From positions 5,890,001 through 5,954,000 of the forward strand of contig OX359194.1 in assembly GCA_947172415.1 (NCBI GenBank): a stretch of DNA of 64,000 bases. The letters are read 5' to 3'. Positions 11,101 to 22,816 of the stretch are shown here, one piece after another. Both the position numbers and the translations under genes were made by a program. The notes under the pieces are model-generated. The model was not told where the DNA came from and did no database searches. It saw only the letters and a program-made list of their open reading frames with translations. Source of the DNA: Chondrosia reniformis (lineage: Eukaryota > Porifera > Demospongiae > Chondrillida > Chondrillidae). The stretch's first letter is position 1; each line of letters starts with the position of its first letter.

Positions 11101-13909
11101 CAGATCGAAGAAGACAGTGATATGGAAATTCTTGATATTCGAAACAAGTTTGAGAGGAAGCTTCGTGAGGAAAAAGAAGAAAATATCAAACTTAGAGGAG
11201 AATATGGCATTACAAAGAAAAAGGTTGAGTTTTCAAATGCATGTAATTACTTGCATACATCCCTTAATATATAAAGGTGTCACATTCCCAATTGCTAGTG
11301 TTCCACACACCTACATACGTACGTCGGTAGGTAGGTATGTGGGTAGAATCTCATCTAGAAGCAGGTCCTCTGTTCTTTTCATTCCTTTGTATACATATGT
11401 ATGTAGGTTGACAGTTTGCAGAACGAAATTGGTTCATTGAAAGGGGAAATTCAGAAGTTGGAGAGTGAGCTTAGGAAGCGAGAGGCCATCATTTCTTCCC
11501 TTAAGGTGGATATTGATGGGCTAAGGAGGGAAATACAAGAAAGAGATGACACAATTCAGGTAAGTACTTCCATATACGTACGTGCATACATATGTATACT
11601 TGAGCATCAGCAACATTATAACTCAATGCTCAAATATACCTACCTTTTCATTATGAATGCAACAAATACCCCCTTTCACATACGTACGTATATGTACAGT
11701 ATGTAATACGTACATACATACATACATACATTTATTACATATTGTAGAAAATACGTATACATACGTATGTCTCGTATTTCATTGACAGTACATTACGTAT
11801 ATATGTGTATATAGGATAAAGAGAAGAGGATTTATGACTTAAAGAAGAAAAATCAGGAACTTGAAAAGTTTAAATTTGTTCTTGATTATAAGATTAAGGA
11901 ATTGAGAAGACAAATGGAACCAAAGGAGAATGAAATTAAAGCAATGAAAGAACAGATTAAGAAGGTATGTATGTACGTACATATGTAAATCTCTGTAATT
12001 GATGCATTGTGTTTACAAATGTATAAGTACTGTAAATACGTACGTATATATACGTAACTGTATTCATTAACAGTCTTATACATTTGTACGTACATACGTA
12101 TGTAGTACTCTCAAGTTATATCATGCATCCTCTAGGCTCTGTAGATTATGGGTTACGAATTACATAATGTATGTAGTAAAAGGTCCCTATTAAATAAATG
12201 TATGTATGTATGTTCACATGCATAAGTTTCTCTTATCTTCCTTGGTCAACTGACAGATGGAGTCTGAGTTAGAAGAGTCAGACAGAGAGAACAAAGCCTA
12301 TGAACTCGCCTTAGAGAAACAAGATCTTAAGCTACAAGCTTCTAACTCTGAAATGATGAAAGAAAGAATCAAAGTGAGTTTCTAAGATATTCTAGTTATA
12401 CTATGTCTATGTATTTAGTGTAGGCATAATACGTATGTATGAATAATCTAAAACAGTGTTAAAGAGGTACGTACGTATGTACTAATTTCTAACGTAGCTT
12501 TTCATACTGTGGGTGAATATACGTATACTTCTTGTTTACTTTAATGTATGTACATACACATGATTGATATAATACATTATGTACGTACTTCCATACTTGT
12601 ATGCTCTTAGGTTCATGATATGAGGGTTGAGTTGCAAAACATTAAAGCTGGTCTGCATGGAACTTCACGCTATATACAGGAGCCCAAACAGTTGAAGGAG
12701 AAAATTAAAGAACTCTACAGATTACATCTTGGCGATTTTGAGGAAGTATGTATGTACATATGTACATACATAATTTTTAAATTATGCAACATTTAAATAT
12801 ATGCATCTCATACAATAATACTATTTCTTGTTCATGTACTTACATACGTATGTACGTACATGCTTATGTATTTACGCTTTGGTGTGTTTGCCTCAAAATC
12901 TTGTTCCTTTCTGCTTTGGGCTAGACAGCTGTTTCTAGGAAATCCACCCTTCATTAGTAACCCCAGGCGTCCTTTGTCTTTTCTTGATCTTGAGTCCTTG
13001 GCTCTCTGTGCTAGATCTAGTTGTCTTATATACAGTAAATTGAATTAGGTGTTAACTAAGACACATAATGATATTGTACCTTAAAACCTGTAGGGTTCTC
13101 AAGCTGATCAGAATGCTGAAAGTGATATGCATAGTGAGTATGCCAGACAAAGGAAACACTTGGAGCACAGTGTGGCAGCTCTCAGAAAGAAGTTATCTAA
13201 GGACACAGAGATCCATCGTATGGATAACATCAGAGTAATGCAGGTACGTACGTATGTTTAGACATGCTTACGTATGTACATATATGTACTGTAAATCCCA
13301 ATATTTGATACTTTTTAATTACATGAGTTTTAACATAATTTTGTACATATACGTACATACCTACACAATGTATGCATGTACGTATATAAGACATACGTAC
13401 TTAAGACTTGGGTCTTGTACGTACGTATACTGCAAATCACAAAGATTTGACACCCCTTTTTTAATGACTTCTAACACTGGTATAGTTTAATTAAATTTAG
13501 TGAACATTACTGGATTATATCAGATTGATTTTGAGTTACATATTATACGTATCTCCACTCTTCAAAAATATAGGAGAATGTAACTTTACTTAAAGAAGTG
13601 AATGATTTACGTAAAGAATTGAAAACTGTCAGATCACAGTTGCATGATAGTCAAGCAGCCATGAAGATTCTGCAAAAAAATGTTTCAGAAGTCACACTAA
13701 GGACAACCAGTTCCCAGCCCCCACAAGTGTCTACTGTCAGTGGAATTGTTCAGGTCGAGCCTTCTCCTAATGATCAGTCAAGGATCATTGACATGCAGAG
13801 AACTGAGATTAGCAAACTGAGACTTAGGATTCGTGAACTTGAGAGTGGTAGACCACATTCTGGAACTAGGTTACCACCACTTGGAACTGTCACGTTACCT
13901 GTGTCGTAA
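5117..13909 (+). CDS. CFAP57: Cilia- and flagella-associated protein 57 (WDR65)
   Basis: Axonemal WD-repeat/coiled-coil protein (inner-arm dynein region, motile cilia). Eighteen exons: 5117-5305, 5638-5916, 6113-6448, 6643-6894, 7259-7401, 7714-7993, 8209-8427, 9260-9433, 9822-9983, 10231-10386, 10552-10645, 10859-11223, 11407-11559, 11815-11964, 12257-12373, 12611-12745, 13094-13243, 13574-13909. All junctions keep frame and give 1,229 residues (human about 1,250). Residues 1 to ~660 form WD40 beta-propellers (for example [38 protein letters not shown]); ~675-1190 is continuous coiled coil ([40 protein letters not shown]); the end is [12 protein letters not shown]. Most introns are phase 0. 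They contain TACGTA palindromes and several repeat insertions listed separately. No break was found. Confidence 0.95.
7075..7125 (-). repeat. Penelope/hammerhead relic in CFAP57 intron 4
   Basis: Minus strand reads CTGAGGA + A + GACC…GGTTC + GAAAC, the same core string found in the pseudo-LTRs of the Penelope-like element at 24.5-26.8 kb, but without the cleavage triplet or pairing flanks. A decayed terminal fragment. Confidence 0.4.
8056..8151 (+). repeat. Retrozyme-like repeat, 3' fragment (CFAP57 intron 6)
   Basis: Matches only the 3' part of the dispersed ~240-bp family (AGCTCTCACTAGGTTTAGTT … CCCTATAGGCC … GATTATTCAT). It belongs to the older subfamily together with the copies near 39.4, 61.5 and 62.0 kb. 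No hammerhead core. Confidence 0.55.
8504..8601. mobile_element. MITE-like remnant in CFAP57 intron 7
   Basis: Imperfect terminal inverted repeats: GTGAACCCTCTCTCAACAGA at the left and, inverted at the right, GTGAAACCTCACTAATCTAG, both followed inward by an ACTCCCTTGGGACC-like block. The layout resembles a short non-autonomous DNA transposon; the superfamily cannot be told. Confidence 0.4.
8664..8740. repeat. Foldback sequence in CFAP57 intron 7
   Basis: Two arms, TTTTCGGTTAAAAGGTAAC and its near inverse GTTAACTTTTAACCGAAAA, separated by a short A-rich loop. It could form a long hairpin in the pre-mRNA. No coding sequence. Confidence 0.5.
8981..9226 (+). mobile_element. Retrozyme-like element, near-complete copy (CFAP57 intron 7)
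   Basis: About 246 bp, non-coding, and ending in TTTTTCATG. In order: A/G-rich leader (GCCAAGGATTCACAG … AAAGACAAAGACTCCC), the hammerhead-like core at 9032-9077, a purine run (GAGAAGAAGATGAAAG), the AGCTCTCTTTAGGTTTAGTT block, a CCCTATAGGCTC block and a tail with AGCATGTAGGAAAATGG. Very similar to the copies at 38252-38492 (inverted) and 49525-49796, so this subfamily is young. It ends 33 bp before exon 8 of CFAP57. It has no tRNA-like promoter, no terminal inverted repeats and no reading frame conserved between copies. Confidence 0.7.
9032..9077 (+). ncRNA. Hammerhead-ribozyme-like motif (copy 1)
   Basis: Stem I 5' strand GGATCA (9032-9037), core CTGATGA (9038-9044), stem II GGG/CCC (9046-9048 with 9056-9058), GAAA (9060-9063), a tiny stem III C…G around GGCT, then U and cleavage residue C at 9071 (GTC), then stem I 3' strand TGACCC (9072-9077). 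Five of six stem I positions pair. Departure from the classic core: an A sits on each side of stem II where a G-C pair is usual. That may lower activity. Confidence 0.6.
12880..13040 (-). mobile_element. Retrozyme-like element, 5' part (CFAP57 intron 16)
   Basis: On the minus strand it starts TATATAAGACAACTAGATC, runs through CAGAGAGCCAAGGACTC and the hammerhead region and breaks off soon after. It shares its 5' start with the 49.5-kb copy, which helps to define the left end of the family. Older and diverged. Confidence 0.6.
12918..12963 (-). ncRNA. Hammerhead-like motif, covarying relic (copy in intron 16)
   Basis: Stem I GGGTTA/TAGCCC pairs at all six positions (one G·U), although the bases differ from the 9.0-kb copy: a C-G pair there is U-A here, and an A×C mismatch there is G-C here. 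Core reads CTAATGA (the invariant G5 is A, so probably inactive). Stem II is GGG/CCT, then GAAAC-AGCT-GTC; stem III is the self-complementary CAGCTG. Confidence 0.55.
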
Positions 13910-14283
13910 TATGAGAGACACACTTATGCTTTGTTATGTGCATTACATCCAGTATACATGTATTACATATTATTTGCTTGTATCTTCAAGTCATTTATTG
14001 GCTTAGAATGTGTTTCATTTGATACAACATACTGCTACATAAAATGTGTCCAAAGCCATTCAGATCTGCACTAATAATGCACACTAATGTATGCATGTAT
14101 TTTGAAGATACTGTATAAGTATGACATAAGAATTGTATATAGGTTTACATAATTAGATTACATAATGTGTTTCCTGTGATCTCTGTGGCTAATTGACAGG
14201 TCACAGTAGGAATATTCTTAAGAGAAATAACATATGTACGTATACGTACGTAGTATAGATTATCTAAAATCTAGATCTATAGG
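13910..14283. other. CFAP57 3' flank
   Basis: AT-rich sequence after the CFAP57 stop, probably the 3' UTR and spacer. No coding signal and no recognisable repeat. Confidence 0.5.
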
Positions 14284-14640
14284 GTCATGTGAAGGGACTT
14301 TATTTCTCCTCACTGTGCATGCCTGTTTGTGCTCCCCAAGTCTCACCTTAAGAGTCCTCCCCATCTCACCTACTATAGGTACAGTCCTTGCAAGGGACTT
14401 GGTACACTATACCCCCTCTCTAGCTTCTTATATTATTCTCTGGAGTTACGTAGCAGATAGAAGACATCTTTCTTTTTCCCTTTTTTTTCGTTTTACCTTC
14501 TATTTTTTTCTTGTTAATTCCTCCTTTACTTATAACACGAAGGACATTTATGATACATATCTGAGTCTTTCAACTTGCCGCAATCTAAGGGACATGGATC
14601 GGCCTTTGGATTTTTATATATAATACACTTGTTATGCAAT
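14284..14640 (-). pseudogene. Decayed Penelope-like GIY-YIG fragment
   Basis: Read on the minus strand, 14305-14400 gives GEMGRTLKVRLGEHKQA, closely matching GETGRTLKVRLAEHKRA in the intact element at 26.3 kb; upstream residues resemble the VPCxxC segment of the GIY-YIG domain, with frame changes and stops. This is an older insertion of a related element; its reverse transcriptase part is gone. Confidence 0.6.
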
Positions 14641-14924
14641 AATTTACAAGAGTATACTGAATGCTTACATAGATGCATTTGCGATGAGCTGGGTCGTATA
14701 TCTTACTATACCAACCCATTATGAATTCATCATTATCAAAATTGGGATTGTATATAACCACTGCACAATGATCATTTTGTTTGAAATATACATCTTATAC
14801 ATGGTTTTAAATTTTAAAAAATGTTCAAACAATGTAATTCTTAAACAAGTTCTTCATGAGACAATGCTGTTTCTTCTCCTTTTGAGTGTTACTGGAACAC
14901 CGCTGTAGTACTTCGTTTCGCATC
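14641..14924. other. AT-rich spacer
   Basis: I see no gene, repeat or RNA signature here. Confidence 0.4.
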
Positions 14925-15780
14925 ACTTTACTGAGTGTAGTAAAGGTGACCCCAGGGCACACCACGAGGAGGTAGAAGTACTTCGTGCCCCAAATGGCCT
15001 CCGGTTTCTCAACTCTGTTTGACACTTCCACTACTTGCGTCGTAAGAGAAGTTGCACGGGAGCGATCCGGCGTACCTGACCGACCTATGACCAGTTACTA
15101 GTCTTGCCCTGCCACGCTACGAACAGAACAAGCCCGACCCTGGCGGACCACAAACTCCCACCAATGAGAATCATCATGTGCACACAACGTAGCTTGGGAA
15201 CACTGCACACAGACTTTAGCTCATTGGGATCGGCCAGGCGCTTTAGAGTAGGGACCCATCAGTTCACTGAACTATAAGAAAAGAATTGAAAATACATGAA
15301 ATACAATGAAATACTGCATTGATGCATGGATAGGAGAACTGAATACAAACTTCAAATGCAAATTCCAAACCAACCTGAAGCTGCAGCCTACAACAGGGGT
15401 TCCTGACCGACTACGTAGTGGCACTGGACCCACGCTCCTCCAGGTACGGGTCGTATAGTGAGAACCAACAAAGTTGATTAATAGTGAGATACATCTCCAG
15501 GCACTAGCCCATAGATAGAGAGACCACCCCACTATACGAACACCGATAACCCTTTGTCACATGGTACCATGGTCGTGCTCCTACCACGGTTGGCGCATCG
15601 ATCCACACCAAAGTAGACCTCCAGAGTTGATAGCCCGGAGGCCAAAGACTGAAAATTTCCTTGTCTATTTATTAGAAATTGTCGGCGGGAAACATCGTGA
15701 CTTTGGCGGAAAATCGGGGAATTAAAATTTTGCTTATTGTTTTTCGAGGTCCTTTTCAAGAACAATAGAGAACATGCAGA
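14925..15780. other. GC-richer unidentified segment
   Basis: About 850 bp clearly richer in G+C and CpG than its surroundings, single copy in the window. Short reading frames exist on the minus strand (14825-15031, 15272-15532, 15532-15765) but none resembles a known domain, and they are not linked by evident splice sites. It does not resemble rRNA, tRNA, snRNA or SRP RNA as far as I can judge. It could be a fragment of a foreign or mobile sequence, or a structured non-coding RNA. Confidence 0.4.
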
Positions 15781-16411
15781 ACATAACCCGGCCTATTCAG
15801 CAAGTTGTTATTGTTAGACTAGAAATCAATCATGGCTATCCAGCGAAGCAAATCATAAGATGTACAGTGACCCCATGAATAGAAGTGCTTAATTAATAAA
15901 CAAGCTATCAGTATCTTAATGAACTGATTATTTCAGTGATCTGTTTACGCTATTGTGTTCTGGTGAGCATACATAGCTAAATCCATTGCTATTGCTCAAT
16001 CAATTTGTAAATCCAAAATGGCCGTTGCTCAAATATTGCAAATTGAGGAACTTTGGCGTTGTCCATGCCCAAACTACACTCATTGGTAGGTCATCTTGTT
16101 TAGAGAATTGGACAAACTATATAGCTACTTTAAATGAAGTCTATAATGTTTTAAGTTGTAATGTTATGATTAGCTAACGTATTAATCAGCATCTTTACCT
16201 CATGTATAATACTTTTTGCTTGTGAGACTGTTTAAAATGTAATTTGTACTTAACGTTTATACAAATTTGATTAGACAAGTATATGTCTTATTGTGCAGCC
16301 TATACTTGATTTGCTGTATTTTCATCTATTTATAGAATTGTCATGGAAGTCAAATATCAGTTGCCTAGCAACATGTCCAATTAAAAAGGAGGACTGAGTA
16401 CAATTATCATT
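15781..16411. other. AT-rich spacer before the duplicated region
   Basis: No convincing gene; a short open frame at 15986-16177 has no recognisable features. Confidence 0.4.
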
Positions 16412-19400
16412 AAAATTATTGGCTTAACTCATTCAGGTGTGAAAAGATAGTGAAAGAAAGTGTTGGATCAAAAGAAAATTTGCATGGAATTTACAGTGAG
16501 TATAACAACTGTAAAGCACCTGGACTACATCTGTTCAAAGGAACCACCAGATTTAGCAGTCCCTAATAACTAGTGACTCCTAGCTACTGTAGTTCAGTTT
16601 GGGGAGATATGTAGTACATGCTTACCAGGTTCTCTGTATTGCAAAGATTAATTTACCTAGCTACTGGTATTTGGCTATAAAACTCTACAATCCTTTGAGA
16701 AATTGATTGGCTTTGACATTCAATTGGAAGTAAAGTAGTTAATTGTTCATGCACTGGCTCTCACTTGTAGAACAAACTTAACACATGTAAGTCAAGTTGT
16801 AACTTCAACTAATCAGCTGATCCCAATTGAGTTCAGTCAGTTTTCCAAAGTAATTATTAATATATGTACAAAACAAAATAAATATTGTATTATGATGTGT
16901 GTACTTTATGTGTATGTCCTTTTTAACAGGATCTATCTGTGACTGCTATAGGTAGAGAATTACTTTGTGGAATATCATTGAGATTTTTCCCACGGTTTCA
17001 CTGTAACAGCACATGACAGTGGTTGATGCAATAACATGTTTTGGCAAGATTTTTATCTGCGCATGCACTAATTGAATAAAAACTTCTTTGGAGGTTACAA
17101 TACCTTCTTGTTACAAGTCTAGAAAACCTAACTTTATAATCTCTTAAAATATAAAAGTACATTACACTGCTCTGCATGGGAAGATATGCATGGCAAACCT
17201 TAACTCACTGCACTACATTGTACATCTTTATTTGTAGTTTCATTTAATAATATTAGCAAGTAAGGCTTTTGGTATATGTGTTACCTTGGATACTGTAAAT
17301 GGGATATCTATTTGGCAATAGTACCTCATGTATGTAGTTCTGGCAATAGCTATGGTACCCCCTAAAATGTAGCTGCATGGGACCACTGGATTTAAATAGC
17401 TGTAATGTATATAGGCCTATAGCCTCCTTGCCTCTTTAGTCAGGTGACACTTGCCGGTATTAAGTGTACCATCCAGTGCTGTCTCTTTTGTAACATTACT
17501 CCCCTCGGACCAGAGGAACACACAAAAAGTCAAATTTGTCATTTAACGAACGCTGCAGTTCTTCCATAAGATCTAGTATATACTCTGTCCCAGCTGATCA
17601 TTCATTGTATATAAATACCAACAAAACTATATCATAGATATGATTTTCATCCTCTGATATACGTATACACAAACTTCACTCTGGCATGTACAAATAATAG
17701 ACTAAGTGAAACAATTAGGCACAGCAGCAAAATTAATTGATTTTCCATAATTCCTTCCTTTACAAGTATGAGTCATGTGTTCAGTTTGTGATTTAGTATA
17801 TAGTATATTGTGGACACATGACAAGCTATCTCAGAGTCCTCTGAAGAATGACATAAAAGACAAGAGTTAATATTGCTACTGCATGACATAATATATTGAT
17901 TGATTGATTTGTGCTGATTCTGTCTATTTATAGTTAGTTGCTTCTTTTAATATATTTTAGTCATGTTGTTTCAATTCAATATTAGCTCTATCAATCTAAT
18001 ACAAACAGCCAAAATATAAAAAAAAACATTAATGTAAAATGTTCCTTGTACGTATAAGCATATTTGCAATTGAGAATCCTTCAAATACTCTAAAAGTTAT
18101 CAATTCACTCTGCAATTAAGGAATTTAAAAGATTCATACTCTATTGTAGTATGATACATAGAACATTCATTCAACAATTAGGTACAGAGGATATATTCCA
18201 AAATGACTACTTGTTTCGGGGATAATTACTTCCTAAACAAACAGGAAGTAATGTTATTAGAGCTCCATATATACATAGTTACAGTCTACATTTAGTATGC
18301 TGACGAAATCCTAGCCACTCAAATGTTGGAGTATTTGTCTATAGGATGCTGTTCTTATGCCATTTTCAATAATTAAAAGTGTTGTTCATTGGTAGGGATT
18401 TTATAGGACTGCTATATTGGTGGGCGTAATGCTGAGCTATAAATGGTTAACTGCTTTTTATATTCTGATTTCATTGTTGTGGTTATCAAAGAGGAAAGTG
18501 TTACTAAGTAACTGGTTCCATGTGGAACATCTCAGAGATCTGTGGTATAGAACTAAGAGTTCAAAGAAACCTAAATGTATATATATATATATGTAGGTGG
18601 GTATTACGTATATACTCCATCTGGCTTCTTTCAGATGCCTATACTGTATATATGTTATATGATAAATGCCCAAAATTTTGCAGATTTCCTATTATATTTA
18701 TTGTACATAGTAATCATGACAGTTTCAATGATTGGATACACACCTCAATAATTTGGTAACCAAACCTCTTAGCATGCAAAATTTGATATTTTAAAAGTTA
18801 ACCTATCAAATGTTACATGCTGAGAGGTTATAGGCACAAAAACATGGTCACCCTATTCAATCAACAACGATACAATTGGTAACTGATCTAGCATGCAGCA
18901 GTGTACAGCAGCTTTATATATTATACATCTGTAATGTTAAATTCTAACATTAATTTGCAGTACTTAGGATCCATAGCTATTTTAAAATTTGCTGCTATAC
19001 CTCCCTCATTTAAAGATCCCCTACCTATACTAGTCCTTGTGGGCTACAATATATAAGTTAGTACATTAGTTACCTAGCTTATACACACTAAATATATAAG
19101 ATTATTATATTGATATCAAGATTGAAGTCATAAACTTAAAGGGAAGTAGCCATTTTTAGGTTTAATATATCTGTAATGTAATTTGATCTGCCTTTGATAA
19201 AAAACATTAATGTAAAGCGTTCCTTGTACGTATAAGCATATTTGCAATTAAGAATCCTTCAAATACTCTAAAAGTTATCAATTCACTCTGCAATAAACGA
19301 ATTTAAAAGATTTATTGTAGTATGATACATAGAACATTCATTCAACAATTAAGTACATCACAGAACCCAAAATGACTACTTGTTTCGGGGATAATTACTT

Positions 19401-20248
19401 CCTAAACAAACAGGAAATAATGTTATTAGAGCTCTATATATACGTAGTTACAGTCTACATGTAGTATGCTGACGAAATCCTAGCCACTCAAATGTTGGAG
19501 TATTTGTCTATAGGATGCTGTTCTTATGGTATTTTCAATAATTAAAAGTGTTGTTCATTGGTAGGGATTTTATAGGACTGCTGTAATCCTATATTAGTGG
19601 ACGTAATGCTGAACTATTTAATAAATGGTTAATTGCTTTTATATATTCTGATTTCATTGTTGTGGTTATCAAAGAGGAAAGTGTTACTAAGTAACTGGAA
19701 TATCTCAGAGATCTGTGGTATATTATAGAACTAAGAGTTCAAAGAAGTCTAAATGTAAAGGTCGGTTTACTATGTGTAGCTTCTTTCAAATGCCTATATA
19801 CGTACATACATGTATGTGTTATATGATGAATGCCCAAATTTTGCAGATTTCATAGTATATAATAATGACAGTTTCAATGTTTGGATACACACCTGAATAT
19901 TTGGTAGGTCTCCGAAAAATCAAACTAACAATTTCTGCAAGCCGAGAGGCTATAGGGATGGCACAAAAACATGGCCACCCTATTCAATCAACAACATTTT
20001 TAGCTTTTTATATATAATATTAGGCTATACGAGGCATAAACACACTCTATACAGAGTTGCCTGCTCCACTAATGTGACAATGCTGCAGTAGTAACATGGA
20101 CCCTACTGTGTGCTGTATAGTGAATGAAATTTCATGTAAGTATATCTAAGATGCTTTTGATATTATATAAAAACTGAACAAGAGATAACATTACAATAAA
20201 TTTTCTAAAGAAACTCTGCATCTATGGATGAGCTATATTATACATATA

Positions 20249-20403
20249 TATCTTTTGAAAGGATCATCTCTTGACTTTTAAAGATGCAGTTTTGTTGTCT
20301 CTCTTAAAAGTCAGACATTTCGACCTTCAGTTACGCTCTAAAAGTCGAAAGATGATTCTTTGAAAAGATAAATTTGATGCAGTTAGAAGATTTCCTTATT
20401 CTG
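20249..20403 (-). mobile_element. Penelope-derived foldback element (copy 1)
   Basis: Arms ATCTTTTGAAAGGATCATC and GATGATTCTTTGAAAAGAT flank a centre that resembles a shortened pseudo-LTR (CATTTCGACC…TTCAG), followed by the inverted Penelope tail (TTTGATGCAGTTAGAAG). It lacks coding sequence and was probably mobilised by the full element. Confidence 0.55.
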
Positions 20404-22028
20404 CTATACATATATACGTATGTCTGTGTGAATTGAGTTACATTAAAAGTGTGTGTCACATACAATTTACATGTCATTTTTATGGAAAATCAATTGCAAT
20501 GGAGTATATTATGCCAAACCAGCCAAGTAACCAAGGTCATCTTGACTGGGGGGGACTAAAGTCCCATTTGAAATAGCAGCCCATGATTGCCTCCCAGATC
20601 CTCAAAAATGATAATATTTAAAATTACTGGAGCACTCTGTACTATATACTGTCCCAGCTAATCATAAATTATATATAGCTACCAACAAAACTACCATAGA
20701 TATGACTTTCTGATATACATACAAAACTCACTCTGGGCATATACAATTAGTACTAGTTGAACAAGTCCCACTTAACAGCAAAATTAATTGAATTTCTATA
20801 ATTTCTTCTTTACAAGCATAAAATTATGCATGTGTTCAGTTTGTGATTTAGTATATAGTATATTGTGGACACATGACAAGCTGTCTCAGAGTCCTCTGAA
20901 GAATGACATGAAAGGCTAGAGTTAATATTGCTACTGCATGACATAATATATTGATTGATTGTGCTGATTCCATCTATATATAGTTACAGTCTACACATTT
21001 AGTATGCTGACGAAATCCTAGCCACTCTCTCATAGAAGCTCTAATAGGATGCTGTTCTTAAGTTTTGTTCATTGGTAGGGATTTTATAGTTGTAATCCTA
21101 TATTGGTGGGCATAGCTATTTAATAATGCTGAACTATTTAATAAATGGTTAATTGCTTTTATATAGTTGATACATGGAGCATTCATTCAACAATTATAAG
21201 TTGTTATGGTATCAAAGAGGAAAGTGTTACTAAGTAACTGGTTCCATGTGGAACATCTCAGAGATCTGTGGTATAGAACTAAGAGTTCAAAGAAACCTAA
21301 ATGTATATATATGTATGTATAGGTGGGTATTACGTACTCCATCTGGCTTCTTTCAAATGCCTATACTGTATGTATATGTTATATGATAAATGCCCAAAAT
21401 TTTGCAGATTTCCTATTATATTTATTGTACATAGTAATAATGACAGTTTCAATGATTGGATACACACCTCAATAATTTGGTAACCAAACCTCTCAGCATG
21501 GAAAATTTGATAGTTTAAGGTATAACCTATCAAATGTTACATGCTGAGAGGTTGTAGGCACAAAAACATGACCACCCTATTCAATCAACAACGATACATT
21601 TGGTAACTGATCTAGCATGCAGCAGTGTACAGCAGCTTTATATATTATACATCTGTAATGTTAAATTCTAACATTAATTTGCAGTACTTAGGATCCATAG
21701 CTATTTTAAAATTTGCTGCTATACTTCCCTCCTTCCTTTAAAGATCTCCTACCTATACTAGTCCTTGTGGGCTACAATATATAAGTTAGTACATTAGTTA
21801 CCTAGCTTACACACACTAAATATATAAGATTATTATATTGATATCAAGATTGAAGTCATAAAACGTAAAGGGAAGTACCCATTATTAGGTTTAAATGTAA
21901 TATGATCTGCCTTTGATGTATATCCAGATCCACCGGTACCATTGACTTCAAAATGTACAATATTGCTGAGCTTTGTAAGAGTGTTATGTAACATAAACTA
22001 TAGAGATAAATGTATGGCTTCATTTTGA

Positions 22029-22037
22029 TTATAAAAG
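22029..22037 (+). promoter_or_regulatory. TATA box of secreted-protein gene 1
   Basis: TTATAAAAG about 85 bp upstream of the ATG at 22115. The same element at the same distance precedes the paralogue (33471), and the whole promoter and leader between are conserved. Confidence 0.6.
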
Positions 22038-22114
22038 TAAAAATTTGTGCTCCTATTTATCACACTAACCAGAAAATTGGATACTTCAACTTACTAGAGC
22101 AATCAGAATAAGAA

Positions 22115-22816
22115 ATGAAGCTAGAGCTATTTCTCTGCCTTATCATTGGAGTTTTCCTCAATGAAGCTACAGCTGGTCCTTCAGGACCAGCCGGAGACCT
22201 TGGACCACCTGGACCACCTGGACCAGCACCAAGATGCGCATATTTGAGGACTGTAAGGTATTATGCTACTAAAGACACAACTCTGGAGAGAAACGCCAAC
22301 CTAGGATCCTTCCGATATCTCTTGGTTGGTCAGCACATTTATTATCCTATTAAAAGATTTGTCGTCCAGTTTTCCAGCATTACTTCAAGGTGCACTATTC
22401 TGAGGGCAACAATGTTTTTGAAGTATGCTTATGCTCACAAAGCTAGTTTTGTATCTTCCAGTCAGGCTCCAATCATAGACAGACCTCTCTGTACTCATCG
22501 AGTGCTTAGTTATTGGAATGAAGCAACCATTGGTAGTAGTGGTCCTGCTGGGTTGCCACTCGGGAGTGGAGCTGACTCTACCTGTATGAGTACAGTTGTA
22601 CTTACTTCAAGCAATGGATTTCAACCTGATCAACGTTCTGATAAGTATGTAGCATTTGATGTGACAGCGGCAGCCAAAGCTTGGGCTAATGGATCCCCTA
22701 ACTATGGTATTCTAGTCAGGGATATTAATGAAAACACTCTAGGACGGGACAGAAGGTTCTACAGCAGTGAGTCCTCTTATAAACCATATTTGGAGGTGGA
22801 GTGCCTTTATAGGTGA
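22115..22816 (+). CDS. Secreted DNRLRE-type protein with short collagen-like linker (paralogue 1)
   Basis: Intronless, 233 residues. Residues 1-20 are a signal peptide (MKLELFLCLIIGVFLNEATA). Residues ~21-38 are Gly-X-Y triplets (GPSGPAGDLGPPGPPGPAP), too few for a stable triple helix alone. Residues ~45-233 follow the DNRLRE/CBM96-like pattern: ATKDTTLERNANLGSF, a Phe-rich strand (KRFVVQFSSI), YWNEATIG, YVAFDVTAAAKAW, NYGILVRD and a final PYLEVECL. Cysteines at conserved places suggest disulphides. In bacteria such domains are surface or wall-associated; here an extracellular matrix or secreted role is an inference. A TATA promoter and single-exon structure suggest strong, simple expression. 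The paralogue at 33.6 kb has a different linker. Confidence 0.8.
   Translation: MKLELFLCLIIGVFLNEATAGPSGPAGDLGPPGPPGPAPRCAYLRTVRYYATKDTTLERNANLGSFRYLLVGQHIYYPIKRFVVQFSSITSRCTILRATMFLKYAYAHKASFVSSSQAPIIDRPLCTHRVLSYWNEATIGSSGPAGLPLGSGADSTCMSTVVLTSSNGFQPDQRSDKYVAFDVTAAAKAWANGSPNYGILVRDINENTLGRDRRFYSSESSYKPYLEVECLYR

Noticed and set aside
14825-15765. Three minus-strand open frames in the GC-richer segment as exons of one gene
   Set aside because: No matching splice sites in a consistent phase and no recognisable motif; kept only as an unexplained segment.
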